Shown here: positions 1 through 8,012 of the stretch, piece by piece
How positions within the stretch are numbered: the first letter of the stretch is position 1
How the letters are laid out: each line of letters begins with the position of its first letter
Assembly (NCBI GenBank): GCA_002500665.1
Contig: DLRY01000050.1
Location: forward strand, 1 to 64,000
Direction of reading: 5' to 3'
DNA: 64,000 nucleotides
From: Opitutia bacterium UBA7876
GTDB taxonomy: Bacteria; Verrucomicrobiota; Verrucomicrobiia; Opitutales; Seribacteraceae
Made by a program: the position numbers and the translations under genes
Notes under the pieces: model-generated
Told to the model about the DNA's origin: nothing
Databases searched by the model: none
Seen by the model: the letters and a program-made list of their open reading frames with translations, nothing else

Positions 1-290
1 AGCAAGTCGCGGATGCGGGCGAAGCGCAGGTGAGCGGTGTTGATGGAGTAACTGTCGCGTCCCAAGTTGCGGAAGGCCTCCAGGGCACCCTCGAAGAAAT
101 TGCCCAGGTCCCTGATCTCGGATTCCTCCAGGCCATCGAAGGGCATCAGGTATCCAAGCTCATTGTAGCGCTTGACCTGGTCCGGGGTAAGGACCTTGGG
201 GGTGTCGTTGTCCGTGGGCACGAAGCGAACCTGCCGGTTGAGGGCTTTCAGTTGCTCGTTCGTGGGGTTGGGGATGTCGTCGGGATGCAT
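1..290 (-). CDS. Phytanoyl-CoA dioxygenase (PhyH) family protein, 5' part only
   Basis: Reading the minus strand from the ATG at 290 gives 96 codons with no stop, running off the window edge. The sequence shows an N-terminal PhyH pattern: LTPDQVKRYNELGYLMPFDG (residues about 28-47), a helical stretch, then SYSINTAHLRFARIRDLL. The family consists of Fe(II)/2-oxoglutarate-dependent hydroxylases, but the HxD...H iron ligands would lie further downstream and are not visible. No signal peptide is present, so a cytoplasmic location is likely. A second in-frame ATG lies nine codons upstream (317); neither has a clear ribosome-binding site, and 290 is chosen because the conserved part starts just after it. 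The gene diverges from the sulfatase at 441. The family call is fairly secure; the substrate is unknown. Confidence 0.7.
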   Translation of the reverse strand, partial: MHPDDIPNPTNEQLKALNRQVRFVPTDNDTPKVLTPDQVKRYNELGYLMPFDGLEESEIRDLGNFFEGALEAFRNLGRDSYSINTAHLRFARIRDL

Positions 291-440
291 GGGAATCCAA
301 GATAATTTTCGTATCATATGGGCAGTAAGGCCTGAAGGAAAAAATCCCCATGGCCCCTAAGGTTCGACCTATTCCCAGTTCCCTCGGCCGTCCTCACCTT
401 TCCGCTTGTTTACTTTCCAATATCCGTGCAAAAGGGAGGA

Positions 441-1916
441 ATGAAAACCATCCCCTGCCTTTTATTCCTACTTGTTTCCTTGCTTTCAACCGCCTTGGCA
501 AGAAAGCCCAACGTCATTCTTATCATGGCCGATGACCTCGGCTATGCCGAACTCGGGAGCTATGGGCAGAAGAGGATTAAGACTCCGCGTCTGGATAAGC
601 TGGCCGAGGAAGGCATGTCCTTCAGCCGGAACTATTCAGGTAATGCGGTATGCGCCCCTTCCCGTTGCACCCTCATGACTGGCAAGCATCCTGGACATGC
701 CTTCATCCGCAACAATGGGGAGATCAAGCCCGAGGGACAGCGTCCCATTCCCAAGCGGGAGGTTACCATTGCCGAGGTTCTCAAGACCGAAGGGTATGCA
801 ACGGGGGCCTTTGGAAAGTGGGGACTGGGCGGACCCGGTTCGGAAGGCGATCCCATTCATCAAGGATTCGACCGTTTTTTCGGATACAATTGCCAGCGCC
901 ATGCCCACAGCTATTACCCGAACTATCTCTGGAGCGACCTTAAGCGGGTGAGCCTGGATAATAACCCGCCCGTCCCCGGTCATGCCTCGCTGCCCAAAGG
1001 GTCAGACCCCGCCGATCCCCGTAGCTACGACGTCTTCAAGGGAAAGGAATACGCCCCCGACCGGATCAATGAGGAGGCCCTGAAATTCGTCCGCAAGAAC
1101 AAGAACAAGCCGTTCTTCCTCTATTACCCAACGGTGATTCCGCACGTCGCCCTGCACGTGCCGGACGAGGAGCTCAAGCCCTACCTCGCCCAGAAATGGA
1201 ACGATCCGCCCTTTTCCCGCCATCAAGGTTATGGCTATACTCCGCACTTCACCCCCCGGGCCGCCTACGCCGCCATGATCACGAGGATGGATACTTATAT
1301 TGGACGGGTGCTCGACTTGGTCGAGGAACTGGGACTGACCAAGGATACCATCGTAATCTTCACTTCCGATAACGGAACGACCCATCTCAAGCTCGAGGTG
1401 GATTACGATTTTTTCGAGAGCGTGGGCAAGTTGCGCGGATTGAAGGGGTCCCTCTATGAGGGCGGGATCAGGGTGCCTTTGATCGTCAAGTGGCCGGGCA
1501 AGGTAAAGGCCGGCAGAAAGTCCGATTTTGTGACTGGTCTTGAGGACTGGATGGTGACCATTCACGAACTGGTCGGAGTCAAGAAACCGATGCCCAAGAA
1601 CCGAGACGGCGTAAGCATTGCACCGACCTTGCTTGGCGAGAAACAGGAGCCGAGGGATTTTCTTTACCGGGAGTTTTCCGGATATGGCGGGCAGCAAGCG
1701 GTCTGGGTGGGTAAGTGGAAGGCGATTCGCCAGAAGATGCTCCGCAAGGGCAAGAATCACGATCCCTTGAAGATCGAGCTTTATGACCTGGAAAAGGATG
1801 TGAGCGAGAGTAATGATCTTGCATCGAAGAATCCTGAAGTCGTCAACCGGCTCAAAAAGCTGATGGAGGAACAACACGTTCCCTCCATGGAATTTCCGAT
1901 GCGGGTCATCGACTGA
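441..1916 (+). CDS. Exported type I (formylglycine) sulfatase
   Basis: An alkaline-phosphatase-superfamily sulfatase that would remove sulfate esters from a glycan or other organic sulfate outside the cytoplasm. A Sec signal peptide (residues 1-20, ending TALA) is followed by PNVILIMADDLGY, where D31-D32 bind calcium. The formylglycine site CAPSR starts at C71 and is followed by the usual LMTGKHPGH. The GKWGLGG and FTSDNG elements and a C-terminal ELYDLEKDVSESNDL segment complete the fold. At 491 aa the length is normal. A GTG five codons upstream (426) would also be in frame, but the ATG at 441 begins the signal peptide directly and follows AGGGAGGA. It is the first gene of a two-sulfatase pair, with 28 bases to the next. 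Substrate is not deducible. Confidence 0.93.
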   Translation: MKTIPCLLFLLVSLLSTALARKPNVILIMADDLGYAELGSYGQKRIKTPRLDKLAEEGMSFSRNYSGNAVCAPSRCTLMTGKHPGHAFIRNNGEIKPEGQRPIPKREVTIAEVLKTEGYATGAFGKWGLGGPGSEGDPIHQGFDRFFGYNCQRHAHSYYPNYLWSDLKRVSLDNNPPVPGHASLPKGSDPADPRSYDVFKGKEYAPDRINEEALKFVRKNKNKPFFLYYPTVIPHVALHVPDEELKPYLAQKWNDPPFSRHQGYGYTPHFTPRAAYAAMITRMDTYIGRVLDLVEELGLTKDTIVIFTSDNGTTHLKLEVDYDFFESVGKLRGLKGSLYEGGIRVPLIVKWPGKVKAGRKSDFVTGLEDWMVTIHELVGVKKPMPKNRDGVSIAPTLLGEKQEPRDFLYREFSGYGGQQAVWVGKWKAIRQKMLRKGKNHDPLKIELYDLEKDVSESNDLASKNPEVVNRLKKLMEEQHVPSMEFPMRVID

Positions 1917-1944
1917 TCCTTAGCCAATCCAAATCTTTGCAAGC

Positions 1945-3330
1945 ATGATGAGAAAGCTCTTCCTCGCCCTGACTTTTGTATGCAGCCTCGCCTTTCTTCA
2001 AGGCAAGGGCCCGAACATCATCTTCATCTTTGCGGATGATTGGGGCTGGGGCGACCTCGGTTGTCATGGGCATCCTTACGTCGAGACCCCCAATATCGAC
2101 CGACTGGCCAAAGAGGGTACCGATTTTCACCGCTTCACCGTGGCCAGTGGGGTTTGTTCCCCCAGTCGGACGGCCGTCATGACTGGGCATTTCCCCGCCC
2201 GCTACAACATCGACGGCCATTTCGCCTGGGTGCCGAGCAACCAGAAGAGAAACATGCCCGACTGGCTGGATCCCAAGGCTCCTCTTCTCTCTCGCTTCCT
2301 CAAAAAGGCCGGGTATGCCACGGCCCACTACGGGAAATGGCACCTTGCCAACGACATGATTCCCGATGCGCCCCTTCTCACCGAGTATGGGTATGACGAT
2401 TACGGGGCTTTCAATTGCTCCGGCCCCCAGATGTACGTGCATGACGACGTCAAGAGCGCCATCCCCTTCATCGAGAAAAGCCACGCTAAGGGAAAGTCCT
2501 TCTTCATCAACCTCTGGATGCATGAGCCGCACACGCCCTTTCACGTCGACCCCAAGCTCCAGAAGCGGTTTGCCAAACTGGGCGAAATGGACGCCATCTA
2601 TGCGGCGACCCTCTATCATGCCGACCTGAGAATCGGCCAATTGCTTGATGCCCTCGACCGCCTGAATTTGGCCGAGGATACACTCGTCATCTTCAGTTCC
2701 GACAACGGGCCCGCCCGCGGAGCCCCCGACGCTCCCTTGACCCTGGGTTATGACTCCGCAACCGGCTTGGGTTACGGCATTGGCGCGGCCAAGGGAATTA
2801 CCGGGGGGCGGAGGGCCTACAAGGGAGCGCTCCTGGAAGGCGGCATAGGCGTCCCGTTCATCGCGCGGTGGCCGGGTAAGATTCCGGCGGGCAAGGTGGA
2901 CGAGACTTCCATCCTCTCGGCGGTCGATCTACTGCCGACTTTCTGCGAGCTTGCCGGGGTCAAACTCCCGCGCTCATACAAGCCGGACGGCATGAGTCAG
3001 GTGGCCACGCTCAAGGGAAACGGTAATTCCAGGCGGACCAAGCCCCTTTATTGGAAAATGGGGGCTGCCTGGCCTCCCCGCGATTCCAAGCCCGACCATT
3101 GGGTGTCCTACGCCGTCGCAAGCATGCAGTGGAAGCTGGCGGCCAACAACGACCTTTCCTATTGCGAGCTCTTTGACCTGGAAACGGATCCCATGGAAAA
3201 AAAAGATCTCAAGGATGAGAAACCCGAGGTCGTGAAGGACCTGCTTGCCAAGATTAGGAATTGGCAGTCCACCTTGCCGGCCAAGCCGACGGGGAACGTT
3301 TTCTCGAACCTTAGAAAAGCCCCTAGATAA
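1945..3330 (+). CDS. Exported type I sulfatase
   Basis: Second gene of a tandem sulfatase pair, presumably co-transcribed with the one at 441. A signal peptide (residues 1-20) precedes PNIIFIFADDWGWGDLGCHG. The formylglycine motif CSPSR begins at C71 and is followed by TAVMTGHFPARYN. FSSDNGPARG and a C-terminal ELFDLETDPMEKKDL block are typical. The protein is 461 aa. The sequence around CSPSR and the HGHPYVETPNIDRL segment differ clearly from the first sulfatase, so the two probably belong to different sulfatase subfamilies and attack different positions. ATGATG offers two starts three bases apart. Its last eight bases overlap the end of a convergent DUF1501 remnant on the other strand. Confidence 0.93.
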   Translation: MMRKLFLALTFVCSLAFLQGKGPNIIFIFADDWGWGDLGCHGHPYVETPNIDRLAKEGTDFHRFTVASGVCSPSRTAVMTGHFPARYNIDGHFAWVPSNQKRNMPDWLDPKAPLLSRFLKKAGYATAHYGKWHLANDMIPDAPLLTEYGYDDYGAFNCSGPQMYVHDDVKSAIPFIEKSHAKGKSFFINLWMHEPHTPFHVDPKLQKRFAKLGEMDAIYAATLYHADLRIGQLLDALDRLNLAEDTLVIFSSDNGPARGAPDAPLTLGYDSATGLGYGIGAAKGITGGRRAYKGALLEGGIGVPFIARWPGKIPAGKVDETSILSAVDLLPTFCELAGVKLPRSYKPDGMSQVATLKGNGNSRRTKPLYWKMGAAWPPRDSKPDHWVSYAVASMQWKLAANNDLSYCELFDLETDPMEKKDLKDEKPEVVKDLLAKIRNWQSTLPAKPTGNVFSNLRKAPR

Positions 3331-3532
3331 GTTCAGGGAGAGGCTTTGCTTCCGGGTCGACCGGATACTGGGGGCGCCCCTGCAGGTCGAAGGCGCGGTC
3401 GTAGGTCGGTGAAATTCCCATCTGGTGAAAGAGGGTGGCCCCGGCTATACCGAGCGAACCAATGGTGAGAAAGGACCTGCGGGACAAGCCATCGCAAAAT
3501 TTACCCGAGTGTTTTTCCAATAGGCTCAGCAT
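3323..3532 (-). pseudogene. DUF1501 family gene remnant, N- and C-terminal ends fused in frame
   Basis: A 69-codon open frame. Residues 1-36 match the start of one DUF1501 subclass: EKHSGKFCDGLSRRSFLTIG, with the Tat twin-arginine motif SRRSFL. Residues about 34-69 match the end of the same family: ATLFHQMGISP...LQGRPQYPVD...PLPELI. Intact family members are about 430-480 aa (the copy at 47202 is 462 aa), so roughly 400 central residues are missing while the frame is kept. The junction falls in GATL, shared by both family ends, suggesting deletion across a short direct repeat. It lies 103 bases downstream of the PQQ-propeller gene and overlaps the convergent sulfatase by eight bases. No PSD1 partner is adjacent. 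It is probably a relic; a residual exported peptide cannot be excluded. Confidence 0.8.
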
Positions 3533-3635
3533 ATCTTATAATGCTGATTCCGTTGGAGGGATTGGGTCAAAATGTTTTTCACCGCTCCTTTTTTCCAAAG
3601 ACATGGAATTGAGGAAATTCTTGGCTGCCCATGGA

Positions 3636-4943
3636 TCAAAGGGAACCGAGCCGATAGAGGGCTTCCTCGGTCCGAACCAGGAAGGATTTTCCAAGGGCGG
3701 CGAAGCTGGCCATATGGGCCGTGCCGTCCAGCTCGTTTTTGCCGACTACCTTGAGGCTTTTTCCCGGTTTGATGACAGTTGTCACGCCGTTGCGGTCGGA
3801 AAAGTAGAGAAGCCCGCCGGCATAGGTGGGGGAGGAGCTGAACTCACCGTCCAGGCGCTCGCGCCAGTGGAGGTCTCCGTTCAGGGCGTCAACGCAGGTC
3901 AGGATGCCCCCGTCGTTGACCACGTAGAGTTCATCCCCGACGAGAATGGGAGAGGGCATCTTCGGACCTCTGTCGAGCCTCCAGGCCAGCACGGGCGTTT
4001 TCAGCCCCTCGTAGCGAAAGGCTAGGATTTCCGCCTTCATGAAACAGGTCGAGAGGTAGATCATTCCGTGACCGGTGATGGGACGGGCTACGTTGGAAAA
4101 GCCAAGGTGTCCGTACTTGATCTTCCATAGTTCCTTTCCGTTTCTCGGGTCGTATCCGTAGACCCAGTCGGCCCCGCAGGATATGAGGACGGGCTTCCCG
4201 TTGAAGGTCTCGACGATGGGTGTGGAGTAGGATTTCTGGAGCTGGGGGTTTTCCCTGAGCTCACCCGACCGCTTGGTCTTCCAAGCAATCTTTCCGCTGT
4301 CCTTGTAGAGGGCGACGACATGCTGCTTATCGCTCCCGTCGAGATGGAAAATCATGAGATCGTCCCAGACCAGGGGGGAGCTGCCCGGGCCGTTCTCATG
4401 CATCACCCAGAGGGCCTTGTCGTCGTTTTTCCAGAGAATCTTCCCGGTCTTCGCATCGATGCAGGCATTACCGTAGGCTCCAAAGTGAAAATAGACTTTT
4501 CCATCCTCGATGACGGGGGTGGGAGAGGCGTAGCTGTTAAGTTTGTGTACCCACTGGGGCTGCTTTTTCCCGAAGATCTCGACGTTCTTGAGGACCTTGC
4601 CCGACTTTGGGTCGATCCTAAGGGCACGCAGGCTCACCTTGGAGAGGACGGTTACGGTGGGCAGGCCCTTGTTGGCCTTGAGCCTTTCCTTTTTCTCGGC
4701 CTCCGAGGCCGGAGTCTCGATGGCCGTCGTTACCCAGATCGTATCGCCGTCGTGCACGGGGGAGGAGTGCCCGCGTCCCGGCAGGACGGACTTCCAGGCA
4801 ACGTTCTTGCCCTTATTCCATTCGGAGGGGTAACCCGCCTTGCCTGCATGGCCGTTGGCCTCGGGTCCCCTCCACTGGGGCCATGACTCGGCTCCCGAGA
4901 GGAGGGCGGGAAGAATAAGAAGAAATAGAGCGATCGGCTTCAT
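3636..4943 (-). CDS. Exported PQQ-type beta-propeller protein
   Basis: An outer-membrane-biogenesis BamB/PQQ-repeat-like propeller, common in PVC bacteria next to sulfatases and DUF1080 genes. After a Sec signal peptide (MKPIALFLLILPALLSGAES) the mature protein opens with WPQWRGPEANG, the family hallmark. Repeated blade motifs follow: VTTAIETP, RIDPKSGKVLK, CIDAKTGKILWK, YDPRNGKELWKI and CVDALNGDLHWRE. The start at 4943 is preferred to the in-frame ATG at 4952, because GAAAGGA then sits eight bases upstream and the signal peptide starts directly. The true role in PVC glycan loci is unknown; no catalytic motif beyond the propeller was found. It is the second gene after the DUF3500-DUF1080 fusion, with a 17-base gap. 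Confidence 0.88.
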   Translation of the reverse strand: MKPIALFLLILPALLSGAESWPQWRGPEANGHAGKAGYPSEWNKGKNVAWKSVLPGRGHSSPVHDGDTIWVTTAIETPASEAEKKERLKANKGLPTVTVLSKVSLRALRIDPKSGKVLKNVEIFGKKQPQWVHKLNSYASPTPVIEDGKVYFHFGAYGNACIDAKTGKILWKNDDKALWVMHENGPGSSPLVWDDLMIFHLDGSDKQHVVALYKDSGKIAWKTKRSGELRENPQLQKSYSTPIVETFNGKPVLISCGADWVYGYDPRNGKELWKIKYGHLGFSNVARPITGHGMIYLSTCFMKAEILAFRYEGLKTPVLAWRLDRGPKMPSPILVGDELYVVNDGGILTCVDALNGDLHWRERLDGEFSSSPTYAGGLLYFSDRNGVTTVIKPGKSLKVVGKNELDGTAHMASFAALGKSFLVRTEEALYRLGSL

Positions 4944-4960
4944 GGTGGTCATCCTTTCGA

Positions 4961-6553
4961 TCAGGGGAGCCTCTTGACGAAAAGGTTACGGAAGAGGACC
5001 GTGCTGCCCGGGTCGTGGCCCTGGAGGGCGAACGTTCCCTCGCCGAGGATTCTCTCGAAGGAGGACCCGGCTTTCCAGTCCTCGGGTTGGGTCCACTCGA
5101 CGACGGTTTTCCCGTTGACCTTGGTCACGACCTTCTTGCCGTCCACCTTGATGTAAACATCGAACCACTCGTCGTCCTTTGCGGGAGCTTCCAGGGTGTC
5201 CTTGACCCCATAGATACTGGCGGTCTTCTTGGGGTCGTGATAGGTGTTGTTGATCTGGCACTCGAAGCCGGCTTTTGGCCAGCCCTCGTCCTGAAAGCGC
5301 GTATGAAAATAGATTCCGGCGTTGGCGTGGGGCAGGGTCATGACCTGAGCCTTGAACTCGAAATTCCTAAAGGTTTTCTTGGTTTCGTAGAAAAGGTGGC
5401 ACCGACCGGGGGCGTTGGCCACGATGCAACCGTTCTTGACCGTGAAGGAAACCTCGTTTTCGTTGGCCTTCCATCCCTTCAGGGTCTTGCCGTCGAACAT
5501 GCTGACCCAGCCTTTTCCCGCGGCGTGGTCCTTGGCCAGGTGCTCCCCCAGAAGGTCGCGTCCGAAATCGCCGTCGAAGTCACGCCAGACCGCATGGACG
5601 TGGTTGGCCTCGTTTTGGGTGGAGTCGTACTCGAAAAGAAACTTCGGGGTTTGGATACGATAGTAATGGCCATCGCCCGCCCGTTGTGAGCCCATCCACA
5701 CGAAATAGGTCTGCTCAGGGTCGAGGAGGGGGTTACGGGACGTGACCTGCTCAATGACTTCGGGGCGGTGCTTGGCCGCATAGGTTTCCACGATTTCAGC
5801 GAGCCAGCCCTTTTGGCGGGCGTTCATCTTGGTGATGGGCAAGCCCTTGGGGGGGAAGAAGGTCTTGCGGTCGATCACACTGTCCTGGCCGGTAAGGATG
5901 TCGCGTGGGGCCTTTTCCGAGAGAATGGCCATTTTCCTCTGGGGCGGGGCAAGGGACCGGACGAACTTGCGGGCCTTGTCCTCCTCGTCAGCCAGCACCC
6001 TGAGGCCCTTGTAGGGGCCTTCCTTGACCTCTGCCGGGTTGGAGCCCCAGAAGCTGGGGGTGATGGAGAAAATACGTCCATTCACCAAGGTGAAATTGAG
6101 GGAAAGATGATGCCCCTCGAAGCGCCATCCCCATGTGCCGGAGGCATCCGGTTTCCCGAAGATGGAGACGTGATAGAGGTAGGGGTCGCGGATGTCGCGC
6201 CCCTCGATCTCAAAGAGAATCTGCTCGAGCAACATGACGGTCGAGGCCTCGAGGTGACCGCGATGGCTCAGGGCCGAGGCGAGTAGGGCATGGGCGAGGG
6301 TGCGTTGGGCGGGCTTCATGTCCTTGAGGGTCAAGCCGAGGCGCTTGCCGTTGGGTTTGATGAAGTTGCCCGGGACGAAATGCCATCGTTCGCGTTCCTT
6401 GTCCTCCCATGCGAAATGGGCCTCCTTGCCGGCCTTTTCGTCGAGCGACTTGAGGAAGCGCTGGGCCGCCGTGGCCATGTCGGTGGCAGGGTCGTGAGCG
6501 TAGGCCTTGCCGAGCAACGCCAGCAAGAGGGTGGGGATCGTAAGTAATTTCAT
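4961..6553 (-). CDS. DUF3500-DUF1080 fusion protein, exported
   Basis: A 530-aa two-domain protein. Residues 1-19 form a Sec signal peptide (MKLLTIPTLLLALLGKAYA). The first half (about 25-345) matches DUF3500, with features such as WGWRFEGHHLSLNFTLVNG, PEQTYFVWMG, EYDSTQNEANHVHAVWRDF and GDFGRDLLGEH. The second half (about 350-530) is a DUF1080 beta-sandwich: GWVSMFDGKTLKGWKA, HANAGIYFHTRF, GFECQINNTYHD, WFDVYIKVDGKKV and FRNLFVKRLP. DUF1080 (PF06439) is known as the 3-keto-disaccharide hydrolase family; DUF3500 has no assigned reaction. The frame extends upstream to a TTG at 6673, but the signal peptide fixes the start near 6553. It is divergent from the methyltransferase at 6705 and the first gene of a unit with the PQQ propeller. 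Confidence 0.88.
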   Translation of the reverse strand: MKLLTIPTLLLALLGKAYAHDPATDMATAAQRFLKSLDEKAGKEAHFAWEDKERERWHFVPGNFIKPNGKRLGLTLKDMKPAQRTLAHALLASALSHRGHLEASTVMLLEQILFEIEGRDIRDPYLYHVSIFGKPDASGTWGWRFEGHHLSLNFTLVNGRIFSITPSFWGSNPAEVKEGPYKGLRVLADEEDKARKFVRSLAPPQRKMAILSEKAPRDILTGQDSVIDRKTFFPPKGLPITKMNARQKGWLAEIVETYAAKHRPEVIEQVTSRNPLLDPEQTYFVWMGSQRAGDGHYYRIQTPKFLFEYDSTQNEANHVHAVWRDFDGDFGRDLLGEHLAKDHAAGKGWVSMFDGKTLKGWKANENEVSFTVKNGCIVANAPGRCHLFYETKKTFRNFEFKAQVMTLPHANAGIYFHTRFQDEGWPKAGFECQINNTYHDPKKTASIYGVKDTLEAPAKDDEWFDVYIKVDGKKVVTKVNGKTVVEWTQPEDWKAGSSFERILGEGTFALQGHDPGSTVLFRNLFVKRLP

Positions 6554-6704
6554 GTTTGAACTACAATGAAATGCGAGATCACCCCGAAACGTCCACGCAA
6601 AAAGGGGTCTCTGCAATCGGAAGATGAAGGAACCTTGACGGTTTTGCGCTCCTTCGGTAGCGAAGGGGATCAACGTCCGATGACAGGAAAAACAGGATCT
6701 TCAC

Positions 6705-8012
6705 TTGAAAGCCCGTAGCCTCGACAAGGAAACCACCCTTGTCTCGGGGTCTCTTTTCTCGGGCGGCGGGGTAGGAGACGTCGGCATCGAGTGGGGAGTC
6801 GGGATCCCCGTTATAGCGGCCTGTGAATTGGTGCCCTCAAGGGCAGCCCTTATCCGGGGAAACTTTCCCGAGACCAAGGTTTTCGAGGGGGACGTCTGGA
6901 CGCTCCAACAGGACTACGTCGATTATTTCCGGAGCAAACTCAAGGGGCGCAGGCCCTGGCTGCTTACCCTGTCTCCTCCTTGCCAGGGAATGTCCTCCAA
7001 CGGGGCGGGGCGAATCTCCGCTTCCATCCGCTCGGGTAAGAGGCCACGGGAGGACGAACGAAACCGCCTTATACTTCCGGGCATCAACGTCCTCGAGCAA
7101 CTGCAGCCCGACTGGTTCGTCCTCGAGAACGTCCGGAGGATGGAGAACACGATCATCCGAAACGAGAGGGACCAGCCCGAAAACATCCTCGACTGCCTGG
7201 CACGGCGCCTTCATCCCCTCGGCTATTCGATCCGTGCCAACATCCTCGACTTCCGGGCCTACGGAGTTCCCCATCACCGGGAGCGACTCATTACCGTCGG
7301 CTGCCGGGTCGGTGGGCTTACGGGCAAGCACCCGCCCGTTCCGGAGCTCTTTTCCAAGTGTCCCAGCCCGTTCCATCCTTCGTCCACCCACGGAGGGGAC
7401 GGGCAACCCCCTTACGTTACTCTTCGGGAGGCCATCGGTCACCTTCCGTCCCTCGATTCACGCGATCTACCGGTCGATCCCACCGATCCCTACCATTGCG
7501 TGCCTAAGTGGAACGATAGGCAATACTTCTGGATGGAGCATACCCCGGAGGGACAAACCGCCTTCGACAACGACCGCTGTCCGGTTTGCCGAAAAGTTTC
7601 CCGGGACAGGTCGCGTACATCATGCTCCTGTGGCTCGCCTCTGCCGCGCCCCCAAGTTTCCAAGGCGAACGGAACCCGTCTGGTCCGTGGATTCCGATCC
7701 TCATACCGCCGGATGAAGTGGGACACACCCGGTGGAACGCTGACCATGAACAGTGGCGTGATTTCCAGCGACTTGAAGGGGCATCCCGATCAGAACCGGG
7801 TTCTTTCCATTCGCGAGATTATTCTCCTCTCGACACTAGAGCACCCTAGATGGAAGAAGGCCTACTCGTTCGAAGGGATTGAATACGGGAGAACTAAGAA
7901 AGGGGATGCGTTCTCGAAAAAATTGGTCCGCGAGGTAGTCGGCGAGTCGATTCCGCCCCTTGCCATGGCGCGCATCGTGGAACGATTGGCCGAGCTTGAC
8001 GACAGGATCTAG
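6705..8012 (+). CDS. DNA (cytosine-5-)-methyltransferase, solitary
   Basis: A 435-aa class I m5C methyltransferase that transfers a methyl group from S-adenosylmethionine to cytosine in a specific DNA sequence. The motifs appear in order: motif I SLFSGGGVGDVG (residues 16-27), motif IV PPCQG with catalytic C93, motif VI FVLENV with E141, motif VIII YGVPHHRERL, and a C-terminal motif X-like GESIPPLAMARIVERL. The recognition region contains a probable zinc knuckle, CPVC...CSCG. The TTG start at 6705 has AGGA seven bases upstream; no better ATG is in frame nearby. No endonuclease, DNA mismatch endonuclease or other restriction gene flanks it. Its stop TAG overlaps the stop of the convergent gene in a single CTAG (8009-8012). 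It may be an orphan epigenetic or anti-restriction enzyme. Confidence 0.92.
   Translation: MKARSLDKETTLVSGSLFSGGGVGDVGIEWGVGIPVIAACELVPSRAALIRGNFPETKVFEGDVWTLQQDYVDYFRSKLKGRRPWLLTLSPPCQGMSSNGAGRISASIRSGKRPREDERNRLILPGINVLEQLQPDWFVLENVRRMENTIIRNERDQPENILDCLARRLHPLGYSIRANILDFRAYGVPHHRERLITVGCRVGGLTGKHPPVPELFSKCPSPFHPSSTHGGDGQPPYVTLREAIGHLPSLDSRDLPVDPTDPYHCVPKWNDRQYFWMEHTPEGQTAFDNDRCPVCRKVSRDRSRTSCSCGSPLPRPQVSKANGTRLVRGFRSSYRRMKWDTPGGTLTMNSGVISSDLKGHPDQNRVLSIREIILLSTLEHPRWKKAYSFEGIEYGRTKKGDAFSKKLVREVVGESIPPLAMARIVERLAELDDRI

Noticed and set aside
1002..2640. Two long minus-strand frames opposite the tandem sulfatases
   Set aside because: Sulfatase motifs are on the plus strand; these translations lack family features.
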